A stretch of DNA of 64,000 nt from RGIG5472 sp051867615 (GTDB lineage: Bacteria > Bacillota > Clostridia > Oscillospirales > Oscillospiraceae): NCBI GenBank assembly GCA_051867615.1, contig JBJDYU010000021.1, positions 1-64,000 of the forward strand, written 5' to 3'. Both the position numbers and the translations under genes were made by a program. This document shows positions 52,540 through 61,152 of this stretch, piece by piece. The notes under the pieces are model-generated. The model had not been told where the DNA came from. It made no database searches and saw only the letters and a program-made list of their open reading frames with translations. Position 1 is the first letter of the stretch; the number at the start of each line of letters is the position of its first letter.

Positions 52540-53447
52540 TTCCACAGCTCCTCCTCATAGATCCCCTGGGCCTTCATCCGCGCAATGGCGCTGCAAACGG
52601 ACTCCAGATCCTCCCGGTAGGTCACGCCGTACCAGCTCTCCTCGCAGGGCAGCACCCGCACGGTGGCGCTGCCGTCGCTGAGCTGCTCGTTCACCACGAA
52701 GGGCAGGAAATACTCGCACTTCACAGGGTTCACGGGCAGGTTCTTCTCCAGAAACGCGGGGAAGCGGTCCCACAGCTCGTCGAGCAGCCCGGCGGAGAAG
52801 CCCCACATATTCATGGAGACGATGGTCTCGCCGGGAAGGCTGGTGTAGGTCTTGCCGCCGTCCTCGGAGAAGGCCGCGTCCGCGCCCTGCTTGATGATGT
52901 TGGTGCGCTCGGTGATGCCGCGGAGCAGACCGTCTTCGATCTCGCAGACGCCGCGGGCCACGGAGCCGTGCTCCGTCACCGTGTTGCGCAGGCGGTAGCC
53001 CACCATGGCGTAGCTGCCGCGGGCGGGATCGCCGCTGAGGAAGTCATAGATGGCGGAAAAGGCCGTGCGGCCGTAGAAATCGTCCGCGTTGATGACGGCG
53101 AAGGGGCCGTCCACCACGCCGCGGCAGCAGGCCACGGCATGGCCCGTGCCCCAGGGCTTCGTGCGGCCCTCCGGCACGGAAAAGCCCTCCGGCAGGCGGT
53201 CGTTGTCCTGATAGACATAGGAGACGTGGAAGTACTTTTCCATACGGTCGCCGATGCACTGGCGGAACTCCGCCTCGGTCTCCCGCTTGATGATGAACGC
53301 CACGTCCCTGAAGCCCGCGCGCCACGCGTCATACAGGGAAAAGTCGATGATGATGTGGCCCTGAGGGTCCACCGGGGTGATCTGCTTGGGTCCTCCGAAG
53401 CGGCTGCCCATACCGGCGGCCATGATGACTAAGACAGGCTTTTTCAT
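52536..53447 (-). CDS. UTP-hexose-1-phosphate uridylyltransferase (LnpC-like)
   Basis: 303-residue sugar-phosphate nucleotidyltransferase. MAAGMGSRFGGPKQ is the NTP-binding G-x-G-S-R-x-GGPKQ motif, and INADDFYG the metal-binding segment. Similar proteins in lacto-N-biose clusters convert hexose-1-P or GlcNAc/GalNAc-1-P to the UDP-sugar. First gene of the four-gene leftward operon; GGAGGG precedes ATG 53447, with a promoter at 53526-53553. Confidence 0.88.
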   Translation of the reverse strand: MKKPVLVIMAAGMGSRFGGPKQITPVDPQGHIIIDFSLYDAWRAGFRDVAFIIKRETEAEFRQCIGDRMEKYFHVSYVYQDNDRLPEGFSVPEGRTKPWGTGHAVACCRGVVDGPFAVINADDFYGRTAFSAIYDFLSGDPARGSYAMVGYRLRNTVTEHGSVARGVCEIEDGLLRGITERTNIIKQGADAAFSEDGGKTYTSLPGETIVSMNMWGFSAGLLDELWDRFPAFLEKNLPVNPVKCEYFLPFVVNEQLSDGSATVRVLPCEESWYGVTYREDLESVCSAIARMKAQGIYEEELWK

Positions 53448-53525
53448 ACGTCCCTCCACATTATCTTTTTTCCGCGCCCTCCGCAGCCGGCAGAGAGCGA
53501 AAGCTGTTGCCAAACCTCTGCTTTT

Positions 53526-53553
53526 ATAGTATCATTTTTTCCATAAAAAGCAA
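53526..53553 (-). promoter_or_regulatory. Promoter of uridylyltransferase-nahK-galE-kinase operon
   Basis: TTGCTT (53553-53548), 16-base spacer, TACTAT (53531-53526) on the minus strand, in the 180-base divergent gap shared with the AraC-family gene. Confidence 0.65.
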
Positions 53554-53630
53554 TCGTTTCTCTCTCATTCGTGTAGAAATATATACAAGCTGCATGGATA
53601 TCTGCCATTTTGAAAAGCGAGGTGCGCCCC

Positions 53631-54767
53631 ATGATCCAGAGTCTGTCCGATCCGGCCTTTCTGCGCTTCGGCGCGCCGCTGCCGCCCCAGGCGGCGGAGG
53701 GCGTTTCCATGGAGGAAGCAGCCCTCTCCGCCGGGGAAAGCGTCACGCTGTATCGCTTTCCCTGTGACACCGTATGGGATCACGGTGAGGGCATGACCGT
53801 CCTGCTGCTGCGGGAGGGAGAGGCCCTGCGGGGCTTTTATCTGGACCGCCCTGTGCGGCTGCGGGCGGGCACCGTGTTCGGCTTCGCCCCGCTGCAGGGC
53901 GCGAGCCGCGTCCTCTATCAGGCGGGTCTTGCGTGGGAGGAGGCCGTCTGCGGCAGTGCCGAGACCCCGGCCTTTGCCGCCGACCTGCGGCCCATGCGCA
54001 TCTTCACCTGCTTTTTGCAGCAGACGGAGGGGGGCTTCTACTTTCGCGGCGAGCAGCACCTGCCCTACGAGCTGGTCTATCTCAAGCGCGGGACGCTGCA
54101 CAACTACTGCGGCGGCCAGGACCTGCTCCTCCGGCCCCGGGAGCTGCTCCTCATCCCCTCCGGCCAATGGCACATCCAGTACGCGGATGAGACGGTGCGC
54201 TTCCTCACCATCTCCTTTTTCTGGGAGGGCCGGGATTTTCGCGGCCTGACCGGGACGGCGCTGAAGGTCCCGGCGGAGGCGGAGCGTCTTTTGCAGGAGC
54301 TGGAGCGGGAAACGGAGCAGGCGCTGCCGGACAGGGACGAGTACCTGAACGCGGCGCTGAAGCTGCTGCTTTTGCAGCTGCAGCGGCACGCCGCCGAACG
54401 GCAGAGTCCCCGGCAGTCTCCCGCCTCGGAGCGGATGCAGCGGGAGATCATCGACAGGGCCATGCAGGCCGTCTCCGCCCATATTCAGGAAAAATACACC
54501 GTGCCGGAGCTGGCGGCGGCGGTGAACGTCAGCCCCACCCACCTGTCCAACCTCTTTCGCCGCTACCTCGGTATGTCTCCCGCGAAGTACATCACCCGCA
54601 TCCGGGTGGAGGAGTGCAAGGCCCTGCTCACAAGCGGAGAGAAAAGCGTCGGCGAGATCGCGGCGGGCATGGGCTATTCCAGCGCCCAGCACTTCTGCAA
54701 GCAGTTCCGCCAGTGGACGGGGCTTTCCCCCGCGGCTTTCGCCAAGGGACGGCAGGAAAACAGCTAA
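53631..54767 (+). CDS. AraC-family transcriptional regulator
   Basis: 378-residue regulator: an N-terminal region, a cupin-like sensor (about residues 125-200, LPYELVYLKRGTLHNYC and LLLIPSGQWHIQY) and two C-terminal helix-turn-helices (YTVPELAAAVNVSPTHLSNLF, VGEIAAGMGYSSAQHFCKQF). ATG 53631 follows AGCGAGGTG. It is divergent from the uridylyltransferase-nahK-galE operon and upstream of convergent nagA, so it probably controls one or both. The cupin fits a sugar effector. Confidence 0.92.
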   Translation: MIQSLSDPAFLRFGAPLPPQAAEGVSMEEAALSAGESVTLYRFPCDTVWDHGEGMTVLLLREGEALRGFYLDRPVRLRAGTVFGFAPLQGASRVLYQAGLAWEEAVCGSAETPAFAADLRPMRIFTCFLQQTEGGFYFRGEQHLPYELVYLKRGTLHNYCGGQDLLLRPRELLLIPSGQWHIQYADETVRFLTISFFWEGRDFRGLTGTALKVPAEAERLLQELERETEQALPDRDEYLNAALKLLLLQLQRHAAERQSPRQSPASERMQREIIDRAMQAVSAHIQEKYTVPELAAAVNVSPTHLSNLFRRYLGMSPAKYITRIRVEECKALLTSGEKSVGEIAAGMGYSSAQHFCKQFRQWTGLSPAAFAKGRQENS

Positions 54768-54805
54768 TATACTATCCTTTTTTGTCGATATATGATTCTC
54801 CTTGT

Positions 54806-54845
54806 GCATAAAGGAGCCCGCTGCCACCGGCAGCAGGCCCCTTCG
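54806..54845 (-). terminator. nagA terminator
   Basis: GCCTGCTGCC/GGCAGCGGGC-type imperfect stem leftward of nagA, with a short T run. Confidence 0.6.
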
Positions 54846-54866
54846 TATTTTCCTGTTTTCGCTCCG

Positions 54867-55988
54867 TTACCGCGCCACGCGCTGGCCCCGGAAGAACACG
54901 TCCCGGATGCGCAGGTCCTCGTCCAGAATCACGGCGTTGGCCTGCTTGCCCACATCGAGACTGCCCACGCGGTCAAAGATGCCGATGTCCTTGGCGGGAT
55001 TCACCGCGGCGGCGGTGACTGCCTGCGCCAGAGGGATGCCGAAGGAGACCGCCGTCTGCAGACAGCCCATCAGGTCTGTGGCGGAGCCGGCGATGGTGCC
55101 GTCCGCGAGCGTCGCCAGCTTGCCCCGCACCGTCACCGCCTGACCTCCCAGGGTATACTCGCCGTCAGGCATACCGGCGGCGCGCATGGTGTCGGAGATC
55201 AGCACCACCCGCTCATAGCCGAACATACGGAACACCGCCCGCACCACGGCCGGGTGGATATGCACGCCGTCGCAGATCAGCTCCACACGGGTCTTGGGAT
55301 CGTCCAGCGCCGCGCCCACCACGCCGGGGTCCCGGTGGGCGAAGGGCGGCATGGCGTTGAACAGGTGGGTCACATGGCGGGCGCCGAGCCGCAGCGCTTC
55401 GGCGGCGGTGTCATAGTTCGCCGTGGTGTGAGCGAGGGAGATGACGACCTCCTCCCCCAGCTCGCGGATGAAGTCCATGGCCCCCGGCTCCTCCGGCGCG
55501 AGGGAGACGATCTTCACCAGACCCTCCGCCGCCTCCGCAAGGCGGCGGTACATGGCCACGTCCGGCGCATGGAGCCACGCGCCGTTCTGCGCGCCCTTTT
55601 TCGCCATGGAGAGGAACGGCCCCTCCAGATGGACGCCGCAGAGCTCCGCCCCGGGCTTACCCGCGCGGCGGTGGGCCGCCGCGTTGCGGCAGACCCGCAG
55701 CAAATCCTCCTCCAGCAGCGTCATGCCCGCGGGGCAGATCTGGGTCACGCCCCGGGACAACTCGTATTCCGCCATGACGGCCAGACCCTCCGCGTCGCCG
55801 TCGGAGAGGTCGTGGCCCTTGCAGCCGTGGAAATGGATATCGGTCAGGCCCGGGATGACGTAGCAGCCCGACGCGTCATAGACTTCTCCGCCGCGGCTCT
55901 CCGCCGCGATCTGCTCGCCGTCAAAGCAGACGTCCCGCGCCACGAAGCCCGCCGCCGGGTCAAAGACCCGGCCGTTCGTTATCCGCAT
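54867..55988 (-). CDS. nagA: N-acetylglucosamine-6-phosphate deacetylase
   Basis: 373-residue amidohydrolase giving glucosamine-6-P and acetate. Motifs in order: TDIHFHGCKGHD (metal-region His pair), GVHLEGPF (metal Glu), LAHTTANY and THLFNAMPPF (metal His), CDGVHIHP and LISDTMRAAG (catalytic Asp). It overlaps the end of nagB by 10 bases, so the two are one translational unit. Confidence 0.96.
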   Translation of the reverse strand: MRITNGRVFDPAAGFVARDVCFDGEQIAAESRGGEVYDASGCYVIPGLTDIHFHGCKGHDLSDGDAEGLAVMAEYELSRGVTQICPAGMTLLEEDLLRVCRNAAAHRRAGKPGAELCGVHLEGPFLSMAKKGAQNGAWLHAPDVAMYRRLAEAAEGLVKIVSLAPEEPGAMDFIRELGEEVVISLAHTTANYDTAAEALRLGARHVTHLFNAMPPFAHRDPGVVGAALDDPKTRVELICDGVHIHPAVVRAVFRMFGYERVVLISDTMRAAGMPDGEYTLGGQAVTVRGKLATLADGTIAGSATDLMGCLQTAVSFGIPLAQAVTAAAVNPAKDIGIFDRVGSLDVGKQANAVILDEDLRIRDVFFRGQRVAR

Positions 55989-56731
55989 ATGGGCACCCCC
56001 GCTTCTTCCAGCTTATGCAGCGCCGCCCGGTCGCCCACCAGAGTCACGTCCGGATGCATCTGCAAGATGGAGGCCGGCACCTCGGGCACCACGGCGCCCA
56101 GGAAGGCGCGGTGCACGATATCGGCCTTGTCCTCGCCGCTGACCACCACCAGGATGCGCTTGGCCTGCATGATGTTCTTGATGCCCATGGTCATGGCCTG
56201 GCGGGGCACCTCGTCCATGGAGGAGAAGAAGCGGGCGTTGGCCTGGATGGTGCTTTCCGCCAGATCCACCACATGGGTCTCCAGCTCAAAGGCGCGGCCC
56301 GGCTCGTTGAAGCCGATGTGGCCGTTGTGGCCCATGCCCAGCAGCTGCAGATCGATGCCGCCCAGCTCGCGGATGATATGGTTATAGTCGGCGCAGGCCG
56401 CCTCCACATCCGCCGCCATACCGTCCGGCACATGGGTGGCTTCCCGCCGGATGTCGATATGGTCGAAGAAGTTGCTCTGCATGAAATAGCGGTAGCTCTG
56501 GGGATGCTCGGGCGAAAGGCCGATGTACTCATCCAGGTTCACCGAGCGGGTCTCCGCAAAGCTGAGATCGCCCTTCCTGTACCAGTCGATGAGCTGCTGA
56601 TAGGTCCCGATAGGGGTAGAGCCTGTGGCCAGACCCAGCACGCAGTTCGGCTTGTAGATCACCTGAGCCGAAATGATGTTGGCCGCCCGGCGGCTCATGG
56701 AACGATAATCCTCCGCACGATATACTCTCAT
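55979..56731 (-). CDS. nagB: Glucosamine-6-phosphate deaminase
   Basis: 250-residue enzyme converting glucosamine-6-P to fructose-6-P and ammonia. GLATGSTPIGTYQQL, the catalytic NLDEYIGLSPEHPQSY and GMGHNGHIGFNEPG are diagnostic. ATG 56731 is chosen over GTG 56743 because of AGAGGTG at good spacing. It precedes nagA; promoter at 56775-56803. Confidence 0.97.
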   Translation of the reverse strand: MRVYRAEDYRSMSRRAANIISAQVIYKPNCVLGLATGSTPIGTYQQLIDWYRKGDLSFAETRSVNLDEYIGLSPEHPQSYRYFMQSNFFDHIDIRREATHVPDGMAADVEAACADYNHIIRELGGIDLQLLGMGHNGHIGFNEPGRAFELETHVVDLAESTIQANARFFSSMDEVPRQAMTMGIKNIMQAKRILVVVSGEDKADIVHRAFLGAVVPEVPASILQMHPDVTLVGDRAALHKLEEAGVPICG

Positions 56732-56774
56732 AAGATCACACACCTCTCTCTATTTTCGTATACTTCCTGCTTGT

Positions 56775-56803
56775 ATTGTACTACATTCCTCCCGGCTTCA
56801 CAA
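56775..56803 (-). promoter_or_regulatory. nagBA promoter
   Basis: TTGTGA (56803-56798), 17-base spacer, TACAAT (56780-56775) on the minus strand. The rest of the gap (56804-56995) shows no gene I can support. Confidence 0.65.
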
Positions 56804-56998
56804 GACGGTCTTTGTGTTTTTTTTAACGTCGCGGACACTTCTCTGTTCGCCGCCGTTTCGCGGCCCGCGCGGCATCCGCCCCGCGGCGGAGCGAGTCCGT
56901 TGCCCGTTAAATGCTTCAAACAGTCGCTTATATTAGTTTTTCATGCCGTTATAATGTACATTTTGTCGGACGTGCAAAGTCAACCGGCCCTCATCCTA

Positions 56999-57042
56999 TG
57001 CCAAAGCCCCGCGGGCGTATTGCCCGCGGGGCCTTTTTCGCC
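56999..57042. terminator. Terminator downstream of second degV gene
   Basis: GCCCCGCGGGC/GCCCGCGGGGC stem with a T run on the + side. Confidence 0.7.
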
Positions 57043-57099
57043 GCTTCGTCGGAAATTTCAGAAACGGTCCTCCCCGGCTGTCCTCGGAGGCCGGAGGGA

Positions 57100-57990
57100 T
57101 CAGCTCTCCTTGCGGTCCTTGCCCCAGAAGAACACGGCCACCGTGCCGGGGCCGGTGTGGCTGCCGATGGTGGTGCCGACGTAGTTGATCTCGACCTTGC
57201 CGTTGAGCTTCGGAAAGCGCGCCTCGATCAGGTCCGCCACCTGCCGCGCGTCCTCATAGCAGTCGGACTGGGAGATGTAGCACTTGCCGTCATAGTCGAG
57301 GCCGCCGTCGGCGTACTGCTCCATGCGGTTGACGATCTCCTGGATCACCCGCTTCTTGGAGCGGATCTTTTCCCGGGGCGTCAGATGGCCCTCGCCGTCC
57401 ATGTTCAGCAGCGGGCAGATGCCCAGCATCCCGCCGAACACGCCCGCGGTCTTGGAGATGCGGCCGCCCTTGACGTAAAAGCTCAGGTCTGTGGAGAAGA
57501 ACCAGTGGTTCAGCCGCAGCTTGTTGCGCTCCGCCCAGTCATACAGCTCCTCAAGACCCATGCCGCCGTCCCGCAGGTCCGCCAGTTTGTCCATGAGCAG
57601 GCCGTAGCCGGAGGAGGCGCCCAGGGAGTCCACCACCAGGATCTTCCGCTCCGGGAACTGCTCCCGCAGCGCCTCGGCAGCGTTCCTCGCGCCGTTGACG
57701 GAGCCGGAGAGACCGCTGGAAAGGCTCACGTGCAGGATGTCCTTTCCGGCCTGAAGAAACGGGGTGAAGTAGTTTATATATTCCCCCATGCTCACCATGG
57801 AGGTGCTGGTGTCCGCTCCGTCCCGCATGGCCTGATAAAACGCGGGGAAGGACATGGTCTGGCCGAGATCGTCGGGATACTCCTTCCCATCCAAGCAAAA
57901 GTGGAAGCAGACATAGGAAATGCTGCGCCGCTCCATATGCGCCTTGTCGATATCCGCCGTGCTGCAGCAGCTCAAAATAAAATCGCTCAT
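57100..57990 (-). CDS. DegV family fatty-acid-binding protein (2)
   Basis: 296-residue, divergent DegV: FILSCCSTADID replaces the usual DSTTD start, but VSLSSGLSGSVNGA, YVKGGRISK and GTTIGSHTGPGTVAVFF are conserved. It probably carries a different fatty acid from the DegV at 43090. A good promoter lies at 58091-58119. Confidence 0.9.
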   Translation of the reverse strand: MSDFILSCCSTADIDKAHMERRSISYVCFHFCLDGKEYPDDLGQTMSFPAFYQAMRDGADTSTSMVSMGEYINYFTPFLQAGKDILHVSLSSGLSGSVNGARNAAEALREQFPERKILVVDSLGASSGYGLLMDKLADLRDGGMGLEELYDWAERNKLRLNHWFFSTDLSFYVKGGRISKTAGVFGGMLGICPLLNMDGEGHLTPREKIRSKKRVIQEIVNRMEQYADGGLDYDGKCYISQSDCYEDARQVADLIEARFPKLNGKVEINYVGTTIGSHTGPGTVAVFFWGKDRKES

Positions 57991-58090
57991 AGATGGCTCC
58001 TTTCTGCACCCGGAAAGGGACTCCTTTCCGCTTTCCCGCCGCCCTTTCCGGACCGCCGGCGGGAAACCAGTTTTTTTCTATTGTACCATA

Positions 58091-58119
58091 ATTATACCGC
58101 GAAAATCGTCTACCGTCAA
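58091..58119 (-). promoter_or_regulatory. Second degV promoter
   Basis: TTGACG (58119-58114), 17-base spacer, TATAAT (58096-58091) on the minus strand. Confidence 0.8.
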
Positions 58120-58293
58120 TCATCTTCCGCTCCCGGCGGACACTCGGCGGGATGTACAAAGCGCCGCCGCTCCTGTCTGCGCATTTCCCACAAAAATCCG
58201 AAGGGCTGAAAATTTCTGTTAGAAAAATCCTCCATGAAATGGTATAATGCAGACGTAAAAATATGCAAAAGTGCAGCGAAGGGGGTGGAACCG

Positions 58294-58800
58294 ATGTATT
58301 CCGTGGGTGACAAGATCATGTACGGCGAGCAGGGCGTCTGCGAGGTGGCCGACGTGGGCTATGTCTCCATGCAGGGCATCGCCAAGGACCGGCTGTTCTA
58401 CACCTTCAGGCCCCTCTCCGGCGGCGGCGTCATCTATGCGCCGGTGGATTCCGGCGTGTTCATGCGCCCCGTGATGGACCGTCAGGCGGCCGAGGCCTTT
58501 CTGGCCCGGGTCCCCGGGATCGAGCCTGTCTTCTGCCCCGAGACCAAGATCACCCGTGCCGACGCGTACTATAAGAGCATCTTCAGCTCCCACAGCTGCG
58601 AGGCGCTGGTGGCGCTGCTGAAAGGGCTTTCTCAGGACGGGCGCGGAGCGGACCGCCGCCACGCGCTGAATCTGCGGCTGGAGCGCATCGTCAAGCGGGC
58701 GCGGGAGCTGCTGGAGGGCGAGCTCGCCGCCGCCATGGAGATCTCCTCCGACGAGGCGGAGGAGCTGCTGACCCGCTCCCTGCACGGCGTTTCCCAATAA
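58294..58800 (+). CDS. CarD-family transcriptional regulator
   Basis: 168-residue protein: an N-terminal CarD/TRCF RNA-polymerase-interaction domain (YSVGDKIMYGEQGVCEVADVG) and a helical C-terminal DNA-binding domain (YYKSIFSSHSCEALVALLKGL). CarD proteins bind the RNA polymerase beta subunit and stabilise open promoter complexes. GGGGGTGG precedes ATG 58294; TATAAT at 58243-58248 is a likely -10 with a weak -35. Confidence 0.88.
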   Translation: MYSVGDKIMYGEQGVCEVADVGYVSMQGIAKDRLFYTFRPLSGGGVIYAPVDSGVFMRPVMDRQAAEAFLARVPGIEPVFCPETKITRADAYYKSIFSSHSCEALVALLKGLSQDGRGADRRHALNLRLERIVKRARELLEGELAAAMEISSDEAEELLTRSLHGVSQ

Positions 58801-58814
58801 AAAGCTTCAAATGG

Positions 58815-58851
58815 AACGGCGGCGCGGTGAATCCCGCGCCGCCGTTTTTTC
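58815..58851. terminator. Terminator between carD-type and transglutaminase-like genes
   Basis: AACGGCGGCGCGG and partner CCGCGCCGCCGTT with T run, convergent genes. Confidence 0.8.
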
Positions 58852-58864
58852 TCTTCCGTAAGGC

Positions 58865-59869
58865 TCAGTCCTCCTCCGCCCGTTCCAGCTCCGGCGCTTC
58901 CGCCCCCGGCTCGGCGGTGAACTGCACGCAGAATACCGCCTGGGGCCAGTTGACGGAGATATGGACGCACTTTCCCGCCTCCTCCGCCGCCTGCCGCACG
59001 GCTTCGCTCACGGCAAGCAGCGTCTCCCGCGTGAGATACCCGCCCCGCCAGTGGAACACCAGGCGGGGCTTTTTCTTTTTCACGGCCTGGGCCGTGCGCT
59101 TCGCCGCATCCTCTGTCTTTGTCAGGGAGAGCCTTGCCTCCTTATAGTAAAAGCTCCCCTCGTCCGGGCAGTCCGGCACCGGATACACCGGACGGACGTG
59201 GTCCCGGTAAATATGGCCGTCCCCCAGACCGCAGTAATCGTACCGCACCTCGCCGCAGCGGCTGAGGGAGAGGTCGAAGGTGGCGTCCATGTGGTACCAC
59301 TTTCCGCCCCGGCGGATCAGGTTCCAGGCGTGGCCGTAGCGCTTTCCCTCCTCCGGCGCGCTGAGGGCCACAAGGCAGGGCAGCTCCAGCGCGTCCGCCA
59401 GCAGCTTCACGGACTTGGCGATGCCCTCGCAAACGCCGACACCCTGGGTCAGCGGGCCGATGACCTCGTGGGAGTAGGGCTTTTTCAGCTTGTCATAGCG
59501 GACATTTTCACAGATGAAATCGTGGAGGTAGCGGAGCTTCCCGCTCTCGTCGAGGCTCTTTCCCTCCCGGGCCAGACGCTGCACCCGGGCGGCGATGGCC
59601 TGCCGGTGGGTCAATATCTTCCCCTTTTCAAAGAGGTACTCCGGCAATATCTCCCCATACGACGCCCCGGGCACGGAGCGCACGCGAAAGCCCGTGAGAT
59701 AGAACAGCTCCGGATGGTCCAGCCGCAGGCGGGTGTAGACGTCGGACAGCTCCTGCATGGAAAGCAGCGGCACGCGCACCGCGCTCTCCACCGCCGTAAA
59801 GCCCCGGAGCATGGCCCCGTAAGCCTCCCGCCCCGGGCGGGAGAGCTGGTTTTCATAGTAGGCCGCCAT
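58865..59869 (-). CDS. Transglutaminase-like cysteine protein
   Basis: 334-residue protein. The papain-like triad is visible as Cys in GVGVCEGIAKSVKLL, His in YGHAWNLI and Asp in HMDATFD, in the order typical of transglut_core domains. No signal peptide is evident. ATG 59869 follows AGGAAAGGGGGC; ATG 59890 lacks a Shine-Dalgarno. Bacterial members are usually peptidases rather than cross-linkers; substrate unknown. Confidence 0.83.
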   Translation of the reverse strand: MAAYYENQLSRPGREAYGAMLRGFTAVESAVRVPLLSMQELSDVYTRLRLDHPELFYLTGFRVRSVPGASYGEILPEYLFEKGKILTHRQAIAARVQRLAREGKSLDESGKLRYLHDFICENVRYDKLKKPYSHEVIGPLTQGVGVCEGIAKSVKLLADALELPCLVALSAPEEGKRYGHAWNLIRRGGKWYHMDATFDLSLSRCGEVRYDYCGLGDGHIYRDHVRPVYPVPDCPDEGSFYYKEARLSLTKTEDAAKRTAQAVKKKKPRLVFHWRGGYLTRETLLAVSEAVRQAAEEAGKCVHISVNWPQAVFCVQFTAEPGAEAPELERAEED

Positions 59870-60069
59870 GCCGCGCCCCCTTTCCTCCATATCTATTAAC
59901 GCTTTGCGGCTATGATACCACACTTCCCGCCGGGAGGAAAGCCCCCTTCGGCGGCGGAAAGCGGCAAAAAGCAGTTGCATTCCACCGCCGTTTGGGGCAA
60001 AATATAGAATAGGTCGATATGGGGTCTGCCGCCCTGCGGCGGGCGGCCCTGTGAGAAAGGTGGATGCCT

Positions 60070-61137
60070 ATGTCTGATCGTACTCTGTATGCGCTGATCC
60101 CCTCCTACGAGCCGGACGAGACTCTGGTGGGTCTGGCGGAGGCGCTTAAAGAGGCCGGCTTCTCCGTCCTCATCGTGGACGACGGCAGCGGCGAGGCCTA
60201 CCGTCCCGTGTTTGACGCGGCGGCGCGGCACGCGCAGCTCCTTTCCTATATGCCGAACCAGGGCAAGGGCCACGCCCTGAAAACCGGGCTTGCCTGGCTG
60301 CAGGAGCATGGTGAGCCGGACGGCGTGATCGTGACGCTGGACTCCGACGGCCAGCACACCGTGACAGACAGCCTGCGGGTGGCCCGCCGGGCGGCGGAGG
60401 CCCCCGGGGCGCTGACGCTGGGCGTGCGCTCCTTTGGCAGCGGCACTCCCGCCCGCAGCCAGTTCGGCAACACCGTCACCCGCTGGGTCTACCGTCTCGC
60501 CTCCGGCGTGAAGGTCAGCGATACCCAGACCGGTCTCCGGGCCTTCGGCATGGAGCTGCTGCCCTTCCTCCTCTCCATCGAGGGAGAGCGGTATGAGTAT
60601 GAGATGAATATGCTGCTGGACGCGCCGAAGCAGGGCGTGGCCATGCAGGAGGTCGGCATCGAGACCATCTACAAGGACGGCAACAAGGGCTCCCATTTCC
60701 ACACCTTCCGGGATTCCTTCCGGGTATACCGGCGCATTCTGCAGTTCGCCGCCTCCTCTTTCACCTGTTTCGTAATCGATTACGTTCTGTATAGTATCCT
60801 GGTGATCCTGCTCGCCGGGATCGGGAACGCCGCCGTTCCCATTTCCAATGTCACCGCCCGGGTGGTCAGCGCCGCCAGCAACTTCGCCATCAACAAGCGT
60901 CTTGTGTTCAAAAACAGCGACAGCGTGTGGCGGACCGGGGCGCAGTACTTTCTGCTCGCGGCCTGCATCCTTTGCCTGAACACCCTCCTCATCAGCTGGC
61001 TCGTCAACGGCCTTCACTGGAACCGCTTCGGCGCGAAGCTGCTGACGGAGCTCACCTTTTTCACCCTCAGCTATCTCGCCCAGCACTTCTGGATTTTTCG
61101 CAGCAGGAGCCGCGTGGGCAGAGGGAATCCACAGTAA
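60070..61137 (+). CDS. Bifunctional glycosyltransferase family 2 / GtrA membrane protein
   Basis: 355-residue protein. Residues 1-225 are a GT2 domain (YALIPSYEPDE, IVDDGSG, NQGKGHALKTGL, TLDSDGQH with the DXD-like motif). Residues about 235-350 are a GtrA flippase-like domain with four helices (FVIDYVLYSILVILLAG to YLAQHFWIF). ATG 60070 fits AAAGGTGG better than ATG 60064. Such fusions attach or flip lipid-linked sugars for wall glycosylation. First of a rightward cluster. Confidence 0.9.
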   Translation: MSDRTLYALIPSYEPDETLVGLAEALKEAGFSVLIVDDGSGEAYRPVFDAAARHAQLLSYMPNQGKGHALKTGLAWLQEHGEPDGVIVTLDSDGQHTVTDSLRVARRAAEAPGALTLGVRSFGSGTPARSQFGNTVTRWVYRLASGVKVSDTQTGLRAFGMELLPFLLSIEGERYEYEMNMLLDAPKQGVAMQEVGIETIYKDGNKGSHFHTFRDSFRVYRRILQFAASSFTCFVIDYVLYSILVILLAGIGNAAVPISNVTARVVSAASNFAINKRLVFKNSDSVWRTGAQYFLLAACILCLNTLLISWLVNGLHWNRFGAKLLTELTFFTLSYLAQHFWIFRSRSRVGRGNPQ

Positions 61138-61152
61138 ACGAGGAAACGCCTG

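Noticed and set aside
44710..56803. GH112 phosphorylase (LnpA) or ABC ATPase within the hexosamine locus
   Set aside because: Looked for and not found among the coding frames; every gene there has another clear assignment.
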